The position numbers and the translations under genes are program-made. 47,531 nt of DNA, from assembly GCA_910584835.1 (NCBI GenBank), contig CAJUEG010000012.1:1-47531 (forward strand), read 5' to 3'. This document shows, one piece after another, positions 8,391-16,700 of this stretch (its first letter is position 1; every line of letters starts with the position of its first letter). The notes under the pieces are model-generated. The model had not been told where the DNA came from. It saw only the letters and a program-made list of their open reading frames with translations, and ran no database searches. Source of the stretch: an uncultured Oscillospiraceae bacterium. GTDB lineage: Bacteria; Bacillota; Clostridia; Oscillospirales; Oscillospiraceae.

Positions 8391-9854
8391 TTATGCGAGT
8401 GTAAAGTTCAAAATATCAAGGGCGCCTTTGCCCTTATACCGAAAATACAGGGGGCAGGAGCCGATGGGCCGGCGGCTCTCCAGCGCCAGCCGCTTGGCGT
8501 TGAATTTCGTGCCAGCAGCCGTCCATTTGTCCGCGGCGGCAATGGAAATGGAAGCTATGACGACACCCTTTTCCCCGGGCAAAAGCTCCAGTACGCCGCC
8601 TCCGCCGCGAACCGTCACGTCGATGCGCGTGGTTGCTTCCAGGTCAAAATATCGGAACCCGGCGACGCTGCCATTCTTCATTTTGGAAATATAGGCCGTT
8701 GGCGCGGTAAGCTCCGTGTCCATCGTCACTTCGCCGTCCTCTGGCTCCGGCGGTTCATAGTCCGGGCCGTCCTGGGTGATCTCAGGTCCGCCCATAGGGT
8801 TGCGGATGCCAAACACCCCGGCGTGATGAAGGACGCAGGCAATGTAGGCCGGATAGGTCCCGATCCCCTTCAGGGGGCCGCCGTTCAATCCACAGCTTGT
8901 GGCCTCCACCATTTGAATCGTGCCGTCCTCCTGAATCTCAATGGGCTCGGCCACGGCCTGCCGGTTCTTTTTCACTCCATTGGTGGTGCGGTGGTCAAAT
9001 ATGTACCATTGGCCGTTGACGCACACCATGCCGCCGTGGCTGTTGCCCATGGGATAGGCGGCGTTCATGAGCTTTCTGCCGTTCAAACCGATATCGCTGG
9101 AGGAGTGGATCGGCCCCTTGTGGACAAAACCCTTGTCGGGAAACAGGCTCATGGCGTAATTGAGACCGGTGATATTAGTGGCCGGATAGACCAGATAATA
9201 CCACTCACCGATGTGGCGGATGGAGGGGCCCTCCCAATAGTTTGGCTTCTTGGGGTCAAAATCCGCCGGCATGATGATCGTTGGCTCACGGATAATGGTC
9301 AGCATATCAGGCGCGAGCTCCATCACAAACAGGCCTTTGATCTCGTGTCCAAAGTTCCCGTTTGACGCCTGACCGCTCCCCACATAGAGGAAAACACGTC
9401 CGTCGTCGTCCACCAGTACGGCGGGGTCAAACACGAACCAGTCTTCCGGCTTTGAGCCATAAACCCGCCCGTCCGGGAAATGGACGTCGCCCAAATACTG
9501 ATATTTCCCCGCGGGGGTGTCGCACACGGCAACGGAGGTGATGGACGTATTGGCCACGGAGTAGTAGAGATAATACCGCCCATCCGTGCCGCGTACCACA
9601 TCCGGGGCATAGTAGGACAGCTTTTCCTGATTCCACGGGGTATCCTCTTTTTTGAAGATCACGCCCTCGTACCGCCAGTCGGAAAGGTCGCCCACCGGGG
9701 CCGACCAGGAGACGTAATTGCCCTCGCAGTATTCCTTGGCTCCAAACAGGTCATGGCTCCCATAGATGTACAGCCGCTCGCCGAACACCCTCGGTTCAGC
9801 GTCGGGGATGTATTCCCAGCTGGGGAGATAGGGATTGTAGCATTGCCGTTTCAA
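8391..9854 (-). CDS. GH43 family glycosidase with C-terminal CBM6-like domain; TTG start
   Basis: This is the first gene of the leftmost operon, 487 residues from TTG 9854. A strong AAGGAGGA (9861-9869) sits 8 nt upstream, which decides the start; a further in-frame TTG at 9872 would overlap that ribosome site and is less likely. The protein opens MKRQCYNPYLPSWEYIPD with catalytic base Asp18. FDPAVLVDDDG holds the modulator Asp and NYWEGPSIRH the general-acid Glu. A CBM6-like beta domain ends the protein. It parallels the GH43 at 1095-2597 throughout. Likely activity is exo-xylosidase or arabinofuranosidase on short glycans. The UUG start may limit its translation. Confidence 0.91.
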   Translation of the reverse strand: MKRQCYNPYLPSWEYIPDAEPRVFGERLYIYGSHDLFGAKEYCEGNYVSWSAPVGDLSDWRYEGVIFKKEDTPWNQEKLSYYAPDVVRGTDGRYYLYYSVANTSITSVAVCDTPAGKYQYLGDVHFPDGRVYGSKPEDWFVFDPAVLVDDDGRVFLYVGSGQASNGNFGHEIKGLFVMELAPDMLTIIREPTIIMPADFDPKKPNYWEGPSIRHIGEWYYLVYPATNITGLNYAMSLFPDKGFVHKGPIHSSSDIGLNGRKLMNAAYPMGNSHGGMVCVNGQWYIFDHRTTNGVKKNRQAVAEPIEIQEDGTIQMVEATSCGLNGGPLKGIGTYPAYIACVLHHAGVFGIRNPMGGPEITQDGPDYEPPEPEDGEVTMDTELTAPTAYISKMKNGSVAGFRYFDLEATTRIDVTVRGGGGVLELLPGEKGVVIASISIAAADKWTAAGTKFNAKRLALESRRPIGSCPLYFRYKGKGALDILNFTLA

Positions 9855-9916
9855 TGGTGATTCCTCCTTCAAAAACGCGCGTTTTTATGATATACTGCCC
9901 TCAGGGGGGCGTTCAC
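9855..9916. promoter_or_regulatory. Divergent promoter region with perfect 16-bp palindrome
   Basis: This 62-bp gap separates the GH43 operon from the AraC gene. A perfect palindrome AAAAACGCGCGTTTTT lies at 9871-9886. TATGAT/TATACT (9886-9896) can serve as a -10 for the AraC gene, with TTCAAA (9868-9873) as a weak -35 at 17 bp. On the minus strand TATCAT (9892-9887) can serve the GH43 operon, but no good -35 is visible, as expected of an activator-dependent promoter. The palindrome would overlap the minus-strand start site. Confidence 0.5.
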
Positions 9917-10948
9917 ATGGAAAACATGACACATCTGTATTTTGACAGCATTGATGAGATGCGGGATCAAACCGACAGCCATGGCCCGAACTATCTTCGC
10001 AACCATACAGCCGAGCGGGACTATTTTTCTCCGTTGTCGGTGGTGACCAGCATCCGTACGCCCCAGGAGTATCTGTTTTCCAACTATATGGATACGTGGT
10101 CCTTTTGCGTCCACACTCCGGCAAAAAGCGAGTTTTTTCACGAAACCTATATGCACAAGCATAACTTCTTCGAGCTGATGTATGTGCAGCGGGGCAATGT
10201 CCGGGTCATGATCGAGGAGGCAGAGACCGCCTACACTCAGGGGAACCTCTGCCTCCTCAACCGAAATACCATGCACCGGGAAATAGATATGTCAAACGCG
10301 GATATCGTTTACATCGGCATCGACCCCGCGCTGCTGACGCAGTGGCCCAAATCATTTCCGCCGCCGTTCCAGTACAAAAGCATCCTCAATCAGTTTTTCA
10401 GTGACAACCTCTCGGAGCGCGCCGCCTATAAAAAAGACTACCTGGACTTTACCCTTCTGGGGACGGACGCGATCCCGCAGCTGACCCAGGAGCTGATCCG
10501 TGCATTTTCCGTGAAGCGGATCGGCTATCAGTTCGACATCTATTCCTCTTTACTCCGGCTGTTTGCGGCGCTGGAAAGCCCTGACACCTATAAGGCGACC
10601 CACGTTTCGCTGGGGCACAGCCGGGAACTGATGGCCGTGGAGCAGGCCAAGAGACTGATTGAGGCACAACACGGGGTCATCCGCCGGACTGAGCTTGCGG
10701 AGACGCTCAACTACTCCTGTGAGCATATCTCCCGCATCATCAAGAGGCACACCGGGTACACCCTCAAGGCATATTGCCAGAAGGTTCAGCTGGCTGAGGC
10801 GGCGCGGCTGCTGAGAAGCACGGAACTCCCGGTCAGCCAAATCGCGGCGTCGCTGGGTTATGAAAACAGGACACAGTTTTACAAAGTGTTTCAGCGGGAA
10901 TATCATCTCACACCGTTGGAGTACCGCAGGCACGCTTCGGAGGACTGA
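9917..10948 (+). CDS. AraC-family transcriptional regulator
   Basis: This 343-residue regulator has an N-terminal cupin-like sensing half (about 60-150, including HKHNFFELMYVQRG and LLNRNTMHRE) and a C-terminal AraC DNA-binding domain with two helix-turn-helix units (about 245-340). The second carries the familiar PVSQIAASLGYENRTQFYKVFQ pattern shortened here as SQIAASLGY and FYKVFQREYHLTPLEYRR. ATG 9917 follows AGGGGGG. It is divergent from the GH43-led operon, the classic position of a local activator that senses a breakdown sugar. Its 3' end meets the next convergent gene with only 3 bp between stops, leaving no room for a terminator. Confidence 0.93.
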   Translation: MENMTHLYFDSIDEMRDQTDSHGPNYLRNHTAERDYFSPLSVVTSIRTPQEYLFSNYMDTWSFCVHTPAKSEFFHETYMHKHNFFELMYVQRGNVRVMIEEAETAYTQGNLCLLNRNTMHREIDMSNADIVYIGIDPALLTQWPKSFPPPFQYKSILNQFFSDNLSERAAYKKDYLDFTLLGTDAIPQLTQELIRAFSVKRIGYQFDIYSSLLRLFAALESPDTYKATHVSLGHSRELMAVEQAKRLIEAQHGVIRRTELAETLNYSCEHISRIIKRHTGYTLKAYCQKVQLAEAARLLRSTELPVSQIAASLGYENRTQFYKVFQREYHLTPLEYRRHASED

Positions 10949-10951
10949 GCC

Positions 10952-12424
10952 TTATCCTGCGTTGCGCTGATCGAGACATTCGCGGATTTTCCTGCGCTCG
11001 TCTTCCTTAATGGGGTATTTACGCAGGATCAGGGTGGATATCACGCCGAGGATCGCGGGGACCAGGCCCATGATAACGATGAACCAGTTGAGCATGGTGG
11101 GGATCTGCGACAGCTCGCCCAGGTAATCGGAGGTGACAGGATCCACGTTGTAACCGATTGCCATAAGCACAGAGCCGATAATCGCCGCAGAAAGCGCCGC
11201 CTGTGCCTTGACGATGAAGCCGCCGGCCACCATGGTCAGGGCGGAGCGGTCCTTGCCGGTTTTGTAAATGTTGTAGTCCATGATCTCCATCTCCACCATG
11301 GACTGGGGGACAAAGTCGGTTCCCACACCCACCGCCATGATGAACATGGTGATGAAGAACAGCGCGGGAGTTTTCGCCAGCAGCCCTGTCATCTGGGCAA
11401 TGAACAGGATCAGGCCGCCCACCGACTGCATGATCAGCAGGGAGCAGGTCATTTTGATCGGGTTATTCTTAAAGAGCTTCAGGATCGGGCGGCCGATGAC
11501 TGCGCCAAACAACAGCGGGATGAGCATCATCATGGAGGAGATGCCGTTGAGAACACCATACTGCTCCATGTTGGTGACGCCGGTAGTAAGGTCGGTGCAG
11601 AAGCCCCATTTGATGTAATACGCAGGGGTGGCGAAAATGAGGGACCAGATAAAGCCGGCAAAGATGCACTTCAAATAAAAGATCACCATGGGCTTGTTCT
11701 CTTTGAATAGGAGGAAGAAGTCCTTAAATTTTACCGGTTCTGCCTCATCTTCCTGCACGCTGTGCTTTTCCTTGACCAGGAACCAGCCGATCAGGGCAAT
11801 CACCATCGCCGCGCCAACAATAACGGTGATCAGGATGGCAAACGAGTCGTGATAGTTCCCAATCGTTTCGTTCACCGTAACCAGCACGGCTGTAAAGGCA
11901 GAGGTAACAACACCCAGCATCATGGTCCACACCCGGGGGCCGATGACCAGCTTGGAGCGTTCATTGGGATCATTGGTCATCGTCCGAAACAGGAGGTTAT
12001 CCTTGTAGAAGGACGTGCCAACGTCGAACATGAGATAGAAGAAGATGACCCACACGACAATCAGCACCGGCTTTGTCGCAAAGGCAGACGGGAGCGAGTA
12101 GAGGAGGATGCAGCCAATGCCGGTCAGCAGGATGCTGAGGAGGAAGAAGGGTTTGTATTTCCCGATTTTTGTCCGCTTCCCGCGATCCATCACAAACCCC
12201 TGGATGGGATCGTCCACCGCATCAAAGATACGGGCAAACAGGAGCAGCGATGTGGCCAGCGTGGCGCCCATGGCGCCCAGTCCCGCATAGTCGGTCATAT
12301 ACTGCATGAACAGACTGGACATGAACACGGTGCAAAACCCATTTACAGTGGACAGCGCGGTGGTGCCGAAACAGTCTCGCAGCGTAACGGCATCTGGGTT
12401 TTTAACTCTGGTGCGTTTTACCAT
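10952..12424 (-). CDS. GPH-family sugar:cation symporter
   Basis: This 490-residue membrane protein has about 12 transmembrane segments. Its first cytoplasmic loop is a textbook GPH motif (RIFDAVDDPIQGFVMDR then KIGKYKPF), and a charged C-terminal tail ends the protein. ATG 12424 follows GAGGGAG; an in-frame TTG at 12445 would sit on the ribosome site and is rejected. It appears to be transcribed alone from a promoter at 12501-12529, unlike the other two symporters, which sit inside operons. It probably imports an oligosaccharide or glycoside released by the neighbouring enzymes. Confidence 0.91.
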   Translation of the reverse strand: MVKRTRVKNPDAVTLRDCFGTTALSTVNGFCTVFMSSLFMQYMTDYAGLGAMGATLATSLLLFARIFDAVDDPIQGFVMDRGKRTKIGKYKPFFLLSILLTGIGCILLYSLPSAFATKPVLIVVWVIFFYLMFDVGTSFYKDNLLFRTMTNDPNERSKLVIGPRVWTMMLGVVTSAFTAVLVTVNETIGNYHDSFAILITVIVGAAMVIALIGWFLVKEKHSVQEDEAEPVKFKDFFLLFKENKPMVIFYLKCIFAGFIWSLIFATPAYYIKWGFCTDLTTGVTNMEQYGVLNGISSMMMLIPLLFGAVIGRPILKLFKNNPIKMTCSLLIMQSVGGLILFIAQMTGLLAKTPALFFITMFIMAVGVGTDFVPQSMVEMEIMDYNIYKTGKDRSALTMVAGGFIVKAQAALSAAIIGSVLMAIGYNVDPVTSDYLGELSQIPTMLNWFIVIMGLVPAILGVISTLILRKYPIKEDERRKIRECLDQRNAG

Positions 12425-12500
12425 AACAATTTCTCCCTCTGTCAATTTACTGGACGGTTACAATCAATTAGAGTCCGGATTTGTACAATTCCTACAATAA

Positions 12501-12529
12501 ATAATAGAGGATTCGGGTGTGTTCCACAA
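12501..12529 (-). promoter_or_regulatory. Predicted sigma-A promoter of the solo GPH symporter
   Basis: On the minus strand TTGTGG (12529-12524) and TATTAT (12506-12501) are separated by 17 bp. The start site would be near 12494. A small palindrome TTGTACAA (12481-12488) lies just downstream and could be an operator. The 12425-12672 gap is clearly AT-richer than its flanks. Confidence 0.5.
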
Positions 12530-12608
12530 TGACAAAAAGCCACCCGTTTTCAACATGCTGTATCATTTTATTTCATGTTTTCAGAAATGGATGACCGGGA
12601 AATATTTT

Positions 12609-12628
12609 GTTACAGCATTGCGTGTAAC
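12609..12628. repeat. Inverted repeat GTTACA-N8-TGTAAC
   Basis: Perfect 6-bp arms (12609-12614 and 12623-12628) surround GCATTGCG, between the 3' end of one symporter gene and the promoter of the next. Neither strand shows a T-tract after it, so it looks more like a protein-binding site than a terminator. It lies about 80 bp upstream of the predicted promoter. Confidence 0.4.
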
Positions 12629-12672
12629 CATCTCAAAAAGTGTGGAGCTGTTGATTTATCCAAGTGCCATCT

Positions 12673-14253
12673 TCATTTTTTGCCCACTGTTTCGTCTGTG
12701 ATAGATTCCATGGCCTGCTCCAGGGTCATGCCCCGGTCCACCGCCTCCTTACGGGCGGCGTTCACCGCCTGGATGGTCTTCATCTTCTCGCCCGTCAGGG
12801 AGTAGCCCTTCATGGCCAGCAGGGTGGCGGCCCAGGCCAGCATGGGGATGATGCAGAACATCACGATCACCGCCACCTTGATGCCGCCGGAGTAGGGGGT
12901 GCTGTCGGTAGGCAGGTCGCTGAGGCCGGCGCAGATGAGGAAGATGAACGCCACCAGGGTCTGGGCCAGGGAGGACACCAGCTTATCCACCAGGGAGAAC
13001 AGGGTGCCCATAATGCCGGGGATATATTTGCCGGAGCGGTAGGTCTCGTAGTCGGAGCAGTCGGCCACCATGGGGATGGGCATATCGGCGGTGGCGTAGT
13101 AGGCCCCATAGCCGATGCCGAAGAACACGATGAACAAGATTGTGTACAGGTTGATGGCCCCGCCGCCCTGGAAGGGGAAGGACAGCATCCGGGTGGGATT
13201 GCCGTGGTCGCTGAACAGCAGCAGGGCCAGCACGCCCACATAGCAGACCAGGGCCACAGACACATAGCGGATCAGCGAGGCCCGCTGGCCCAGCTTCTGA
13301 GAGGTTCGCATACTGAGCAGGAAGAAGGGCACCGCGCACACGTAGCCCAGCACCATCATGGGCAGGTAGAGGGAGTTGTAATTGCCCATCAGGATACCGT
13401 ACAGCGCCAGCAGGACAGTGGTGTTGGTAGCGATGGCCAGGGCCAGCTTACATCCTGCGCCAGCCACCATCAGCCGCTGCATGGGCTTGTTGTTTTTGAT
13501 GATTTCCACATATTCGGAGAGCTTCACCTTCTCCTGCTTTTCGCCGCCGATGCCGTAATATTTGGGGTTATCCTTCTCGGCAATGCCGATGATGGCCAGG
13601 ATAGTCAGGAACACGGAAATGGCGATGCCAATGGGGGTGATGATACGGTACACCATAGGATCGGCGTAGCCGGAGGTGATGACGTTGCCCGCCGCGTCCT
13701 TCACGTCGTACATCCCCTTCACCAGCGGGATCATGAATTGCATGACCCCCATGCCCAGCAGGGAGCCCACCGTATTGAAGATGGTGAACATGGGCCGCTG
13801 GTTGGGGTCGTTGGTGAGCACGGTCTGGCCCGCCCGGGTGCAGGAGGTCTGGAAGGTGTAGCCGATGACCCAGACGAAATACACTACCACGAAAGCCACG
13901 TAGCGCAGGGGCATCATGCTCTCAGGGATGAACGGCAGCAGCACATAAAGCGCGATAACGCTCACCGCCATGACGGCGCTGCCCAGGATCATGAAGGGGC
14001 GGAATTTGCCGATCCTGGTGCTGGTGCGGTCCATCATGGCGCCGATGATGGGGTCGGTGACGGCGTCGCACACCCGCATCACGGTGACCATGATGGAGGC
14101 AAACATACCCAGCTTCAAAATGCTAGAGCCGAACTGGGCCACATAGGACAGGATCAGGACAAAATAGACGTTGGTTGCGCCGTTGTTCAGTGGGAACAGC
14201 ATTAACTGATACGGCTTTGCACGGTTCAGCGTAGTATTGGGCTCTTGGCTCAT
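12673..14253 (-). CDS. GPH-family sugar:cation symporter, last gene of the long GH3 array
   Basis: This 526-residue membrane protein has about 12 transmembrane segments. The GPH signature RVCDAVTDPIIGAMMDR...RIGKFRPF lies in the first third, and a 40-residue charged cytoplasmic tail ends in ESITDETVGKK. AAGGAGG precedes ATG 14253, which lies 12 nt after the GH3 stop. Position as the final cistron after GH2 and GH3 genes suggests it imports the glucosides or galactosides these enzymes cleave. No clear T-rich terminator follows it. Confidence 0.92.
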   Translation of the reverse strand: MSQEPNTTLNRAKPYQLMLFPLNNGATNVYFVLILSYVAQFGSSILKLGMFASIMVTVMRVCDAVTDPIIGAMMDRTSTRIGKFRPFMILGSAVMAVSVIALYVLLPFIPESMMPLRYVAFVVVYFVWVIGYTFQTSCTRAGQTVLTNDPNQRPMFTIFNTVGSLLGMGVMQFMIPLVKGMYDVKDAAGNVITSGYADPMVYRIITPIGIAISVFLTILAIIGIAEKDNPKYYGIGGEKQEKVKLSEYVEIIKNNKPMQRLMVAGAGCKLALAIATNTTVLLALYGILMGNYNSLYLPMMVLGYVCAVPFFLLSMRTSQKLGQRASLIRYVSVALVCYVGVLALLLFSDHGNPTRMLSFPFQGGGAINLYTILFIVFFGIGYGAYYATADMPIPMVADCSDYETYRSGKYIPGIMGTLFSLVDKLVSSLAQTLVAFIFLICAGLSDLPTDSTPYSGGIKVAVIVMFCIIPMLAWAATLLAMKGYSLTGEKMKTIQAVNAARKEAVDRGMTLEQAMESITDETVGKK

Positions 14254-14265
14254 AAAGATTCCTCC

Positions 14266-16683
14266 TTAATGAATGGCATTTGCCGCCTTGCGCTTTTTGC
14301 CGGAACGGAAGAAGCCACCGATGACGGCCCCCAGTCCCTTGAAGAAGTGGCCGTTCACGATGGTGAGGATGCCCTGGGCCATCTCCATGGTGCAGATGCC
14401 GCCGGTCATCTTGGCGATGGCCCGGAAGGGCATATTGTAGTTGAACAGCAGGTTCAGGTTGGGCTGGCCCTTCTCGATGCTCTTGTTGATGAAGTGGGTG
14501 AGGATTTTGTAGGCCAGCCGGCCCGCGGCGCCCTTGGCGTAGTACATCTGGCACAGGGCGTCGTTCATGTCCAGCATCCCGCTCCAGTGGCCGTCGGGGA
14601 TGGGGCGGCCCAATAGCGCCTCGAACTCCCCATCGGAGATATTCTTGATATCGCCGGAGAAGTACTTGGCAAACTTGGCCTTGTCATAGGGGCTGGCGGC
14701 CCCTGTGCCCTGCACCTCCACGGTGCCGGACAGCTTGATGTCCGCGCAGGACGCGCCGATCATCACCGTCCACGCGCCACCCTCCACCTCGAACCGGTTG
14801 GTGTCCACGTTGAAGTAGCGGAATGCCTTGTCATCCAGGGGGATGGTCACTTTCTTGGACTCGCCCGCCTTGAGGAACACCTTGGTAAAGCCCTTCAGCT
14901 CCTTGGCCGGGCGGAACACGTCCCCGTCCGGCTTGGACACATACAGCTGGGCCACCTCGGCCCCGTCCATCTCCCCGATGTTTTTGAGGGTGAACGTGGC
15001 CTCCTTGGCGGAAACGGTGAGGTCGGAGTACTCGAAGGTGGTGTAGCTCAGACCGAAGCCAAAGGGGAACAGCACGGGCACCTTGGCCGTCTCAAAGTAG
15101 CGGTAGCCCACATACAGGCCCTCCCGGTACTCGGCGTTGCGCTCCTTGGCGGGGAAGTAGGGGGCGGAGGACACGTCCTCGTATTTGATAGGGTAGCTCT
15201 CCGCCAGCTTGCCGGAGGGGTTCACCTGGCCCATAATCACCTTGAGGACGGAGGACGCCCCCGCCTGGCCGCACAAGTAGCCGTGGACCAGCGCCTTGAC
15301 CTTGGACAGCCAGGGCATCTCTATGGCGGAGCCCGCAGACATGACGGCCACCACGTTGGGGTTGGCCGCCGCCACCGCCTCCAGCAGGTCCACCTGGCTC
15401 TGGGGCAGCTTCATGTGGGCGCGGTCCAGGCCCTCGCTCTCGCTGATCTCGTCCAGGCCCAGGTAGAGCAGAACGATGTCCGCCTGTTTGGCCAGCTCCA
15501 CGGCCTTGGCCTGCATGGCGGGGTCGCCCTTGCCGGAGCGGGGGTAGCCCGGCTCGAAGCCCGCCACGTCCAGCTCAAAGTTCTGGATGACGCCCATGGT
15601 GTGATCCAGCTTGGTGGGGTTGACCACCGAAGAACCCGCACCCTGATACCGGGCTTTCTGGGCAAACTCGCCGATAACGGCCACCTTCGTGCCCTTTTTC
15701 AGCGGCAGGATGCCGTCCTCGTTTTTCAGCAGGACAATGGACTGCTCCGACGCTCTCGCTGCTATAGCGTGGTGAGCATCCTTGAAAAACTCTTTGCCCT
15801 TCCACTGATCTACAGCTTTTCGTGTAGATAAAACAACGTCCAGCAACTCATCAACTCGCTGATCCAGCAGTTCCTCACTGAGCTTGCCGGACTTTACGGC
15901 TTCCACCAGCTCCAAATCGGAGTCGCCGCCGGTGGTGGGCATCTCCAGGTGGGAGCCCGCCCGGACGCCCTCCACATGGTCGTTGGAGCCGCCCCAGTCG
16001 GACACCACGAAGCCCTCAAAGCCCCACTGATCCCGGAGAATCTCCTGGAGCAGGTGCTTGTTCTCGTTGGCATAGGTGCCGTTGACGCGGTTGTAGGAGG
16101 ACATAATGGACTTGGCCTTTCCCTCCTTCACCGCGATCTCAAACCCGGTGAGGTAGATCTCCCGCAGGGTGCGCTCGTCCATGACGGAGTCGGAGGCCAT
16201 CCGGCGCAGCTCCTGGGAGTTGGCGGCGAAGTGCTTGGGACAGGCGGCCACGCCGTTTTTCTGGATGCCCCGGATATAGCTGGCCGTCATCTTACCCGCC
16301 AGGTAGGGATCCTCAGAGAAATACTCGAAGTTTCGCCCGCAGAGGGGGGAACGTTTGATGTTCAGCCCCGGTCCCAGCAGGACGCACACGTCTTGGGATG
16401 CGGCTTCAATTCCTAAATACTCACCAATCTCCTCTCCCAGTTTTGGATCCCAGGAATTGGCGATGGCGGCGGCGGTGGGGTAGCAGGTGGCGGGCAGGGA
16501 GACATTTAGTCCCAGCTGATCCCCCTCCCCCTCCTGCTTGCGGACGCCGTGGGGACCGTCCGACAGAGTCATGCTGGGCACACCCAGCCGCTCCACGCTC
16601 CTCGTTTGCCAGAAGTCTTTGCCGGACAGGAGATAGCACTTTTCTTCTAAGGACATTTTCCGGATCAAGTCCTCATGTTTCAT
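14266..16683 (-). CDS. GH3 beta-glucosidase/xylosidase, conventional domain order, with C-terminal extension
   Basis: This 805-residue GH3 enzyme has the usual order: TIM barrel, alpha/beta sandwich, Fn3 (PFGFGLSYTTFEYS). Substrate-binding SDGPHGVR is near 41-48, KHFAANSQE near 150, and the nucleophile is Asp229 in VVSDWGG. The probable acid/base Glu lies in SESEGLDRA. After Fn3 there is an extra ~120 residues (from NISDGEFEALLGRP) that form no part of the classic fold and end in a basic tail. There is no signal peptide, so it is presumably cytoplasmic. GAGGAGG precedes ATG 16683, 17 nt after the GH2 stop. Unlike the four GH3 proteins upstream, it is neither permuted nor membrane-anchored. 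Confidence 0.94.
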   Translation of the reverse strand: MKHEDLIRKMSLEEKCYLLSGKDFWQTRSVERLGVPSMTLSDGPHGVRKQEGEGDQLGLNVSLPATCYPTAAAIANSWDPKLGEEIGEYLGIEAASQDVCVLLGPGLNIKRSPLCGRNFEYFSEDPYLAGKMTASYIRGIQKNGVAACPKHFAANSQELRRMASDSVMDERTLREIYLTGFEIAVKEGKAKSIMSSYNRVNGTYANENKHLLQEILRDQWGFEGFVVSDWGGSNDHVEGVRAGSHLEMPTTGGDSDLELVEAVKSGKLSEELLDQRVDELLDVVLSTRKAVDQWKGKEFFKDAHHAIAARASEQSIVLLKNEDGILPLKKGTKVAVIGEFAQKARYQGAGSSVVNPTKLDHTMGVIQNFELDVAGFEPGYPRSGKGDPAMQAKAVELAKQADIVLLYLGLDEISESEGLDRAHMKLPQSQVDLLEAVAAANPNVVAVMSAGSAIEMPWLSKVKALVHGYLCGQAGASSVLKVIMGQVNPSGKLAESYPIKYEDVSSAPYFPAKERNAEYREGLYVGYRYFETAKVPVLFPFGFGLSYTTFEYSDLTVSAKEATFTLKNIGEMDGAEVAQLYVSKPDGDVFRPAKELKGFTKVFLKAGESKKVTIPLDDKAFRYFNVDTNRFEVEGGAWTVMIGASCADIKLSGTVEVQGTGAASPYDKAKFAKYFSGDIKNISDGEFEALLGRPIPDGHWSGMLDMNDALCQMYYAKGAAGRLAYKILTHFINKSIEKGQPNLNLLFNYNMPFRAIAKMTGGICTMEMAQGILTIVNGHFFKGLGAVIGGFFRSGKKRKAANAIH

Positions 16684-16700
16684 GGAATCCCAACCTCCTC

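Noticed and set aside
12609..12628. Terminator for the symporter gene ending at 12673
   Set aside because: The hairpin lacks a T-tract on the minus strand and has only six pairs; it was kept as a possible operator instead.
12664..14205. Plus-strand 513-codon open frame opposite the symporter
   Set aside because: His/Gly/Asp-rich shadow of a hydrophobic membrane protein, with no homology-like motif.
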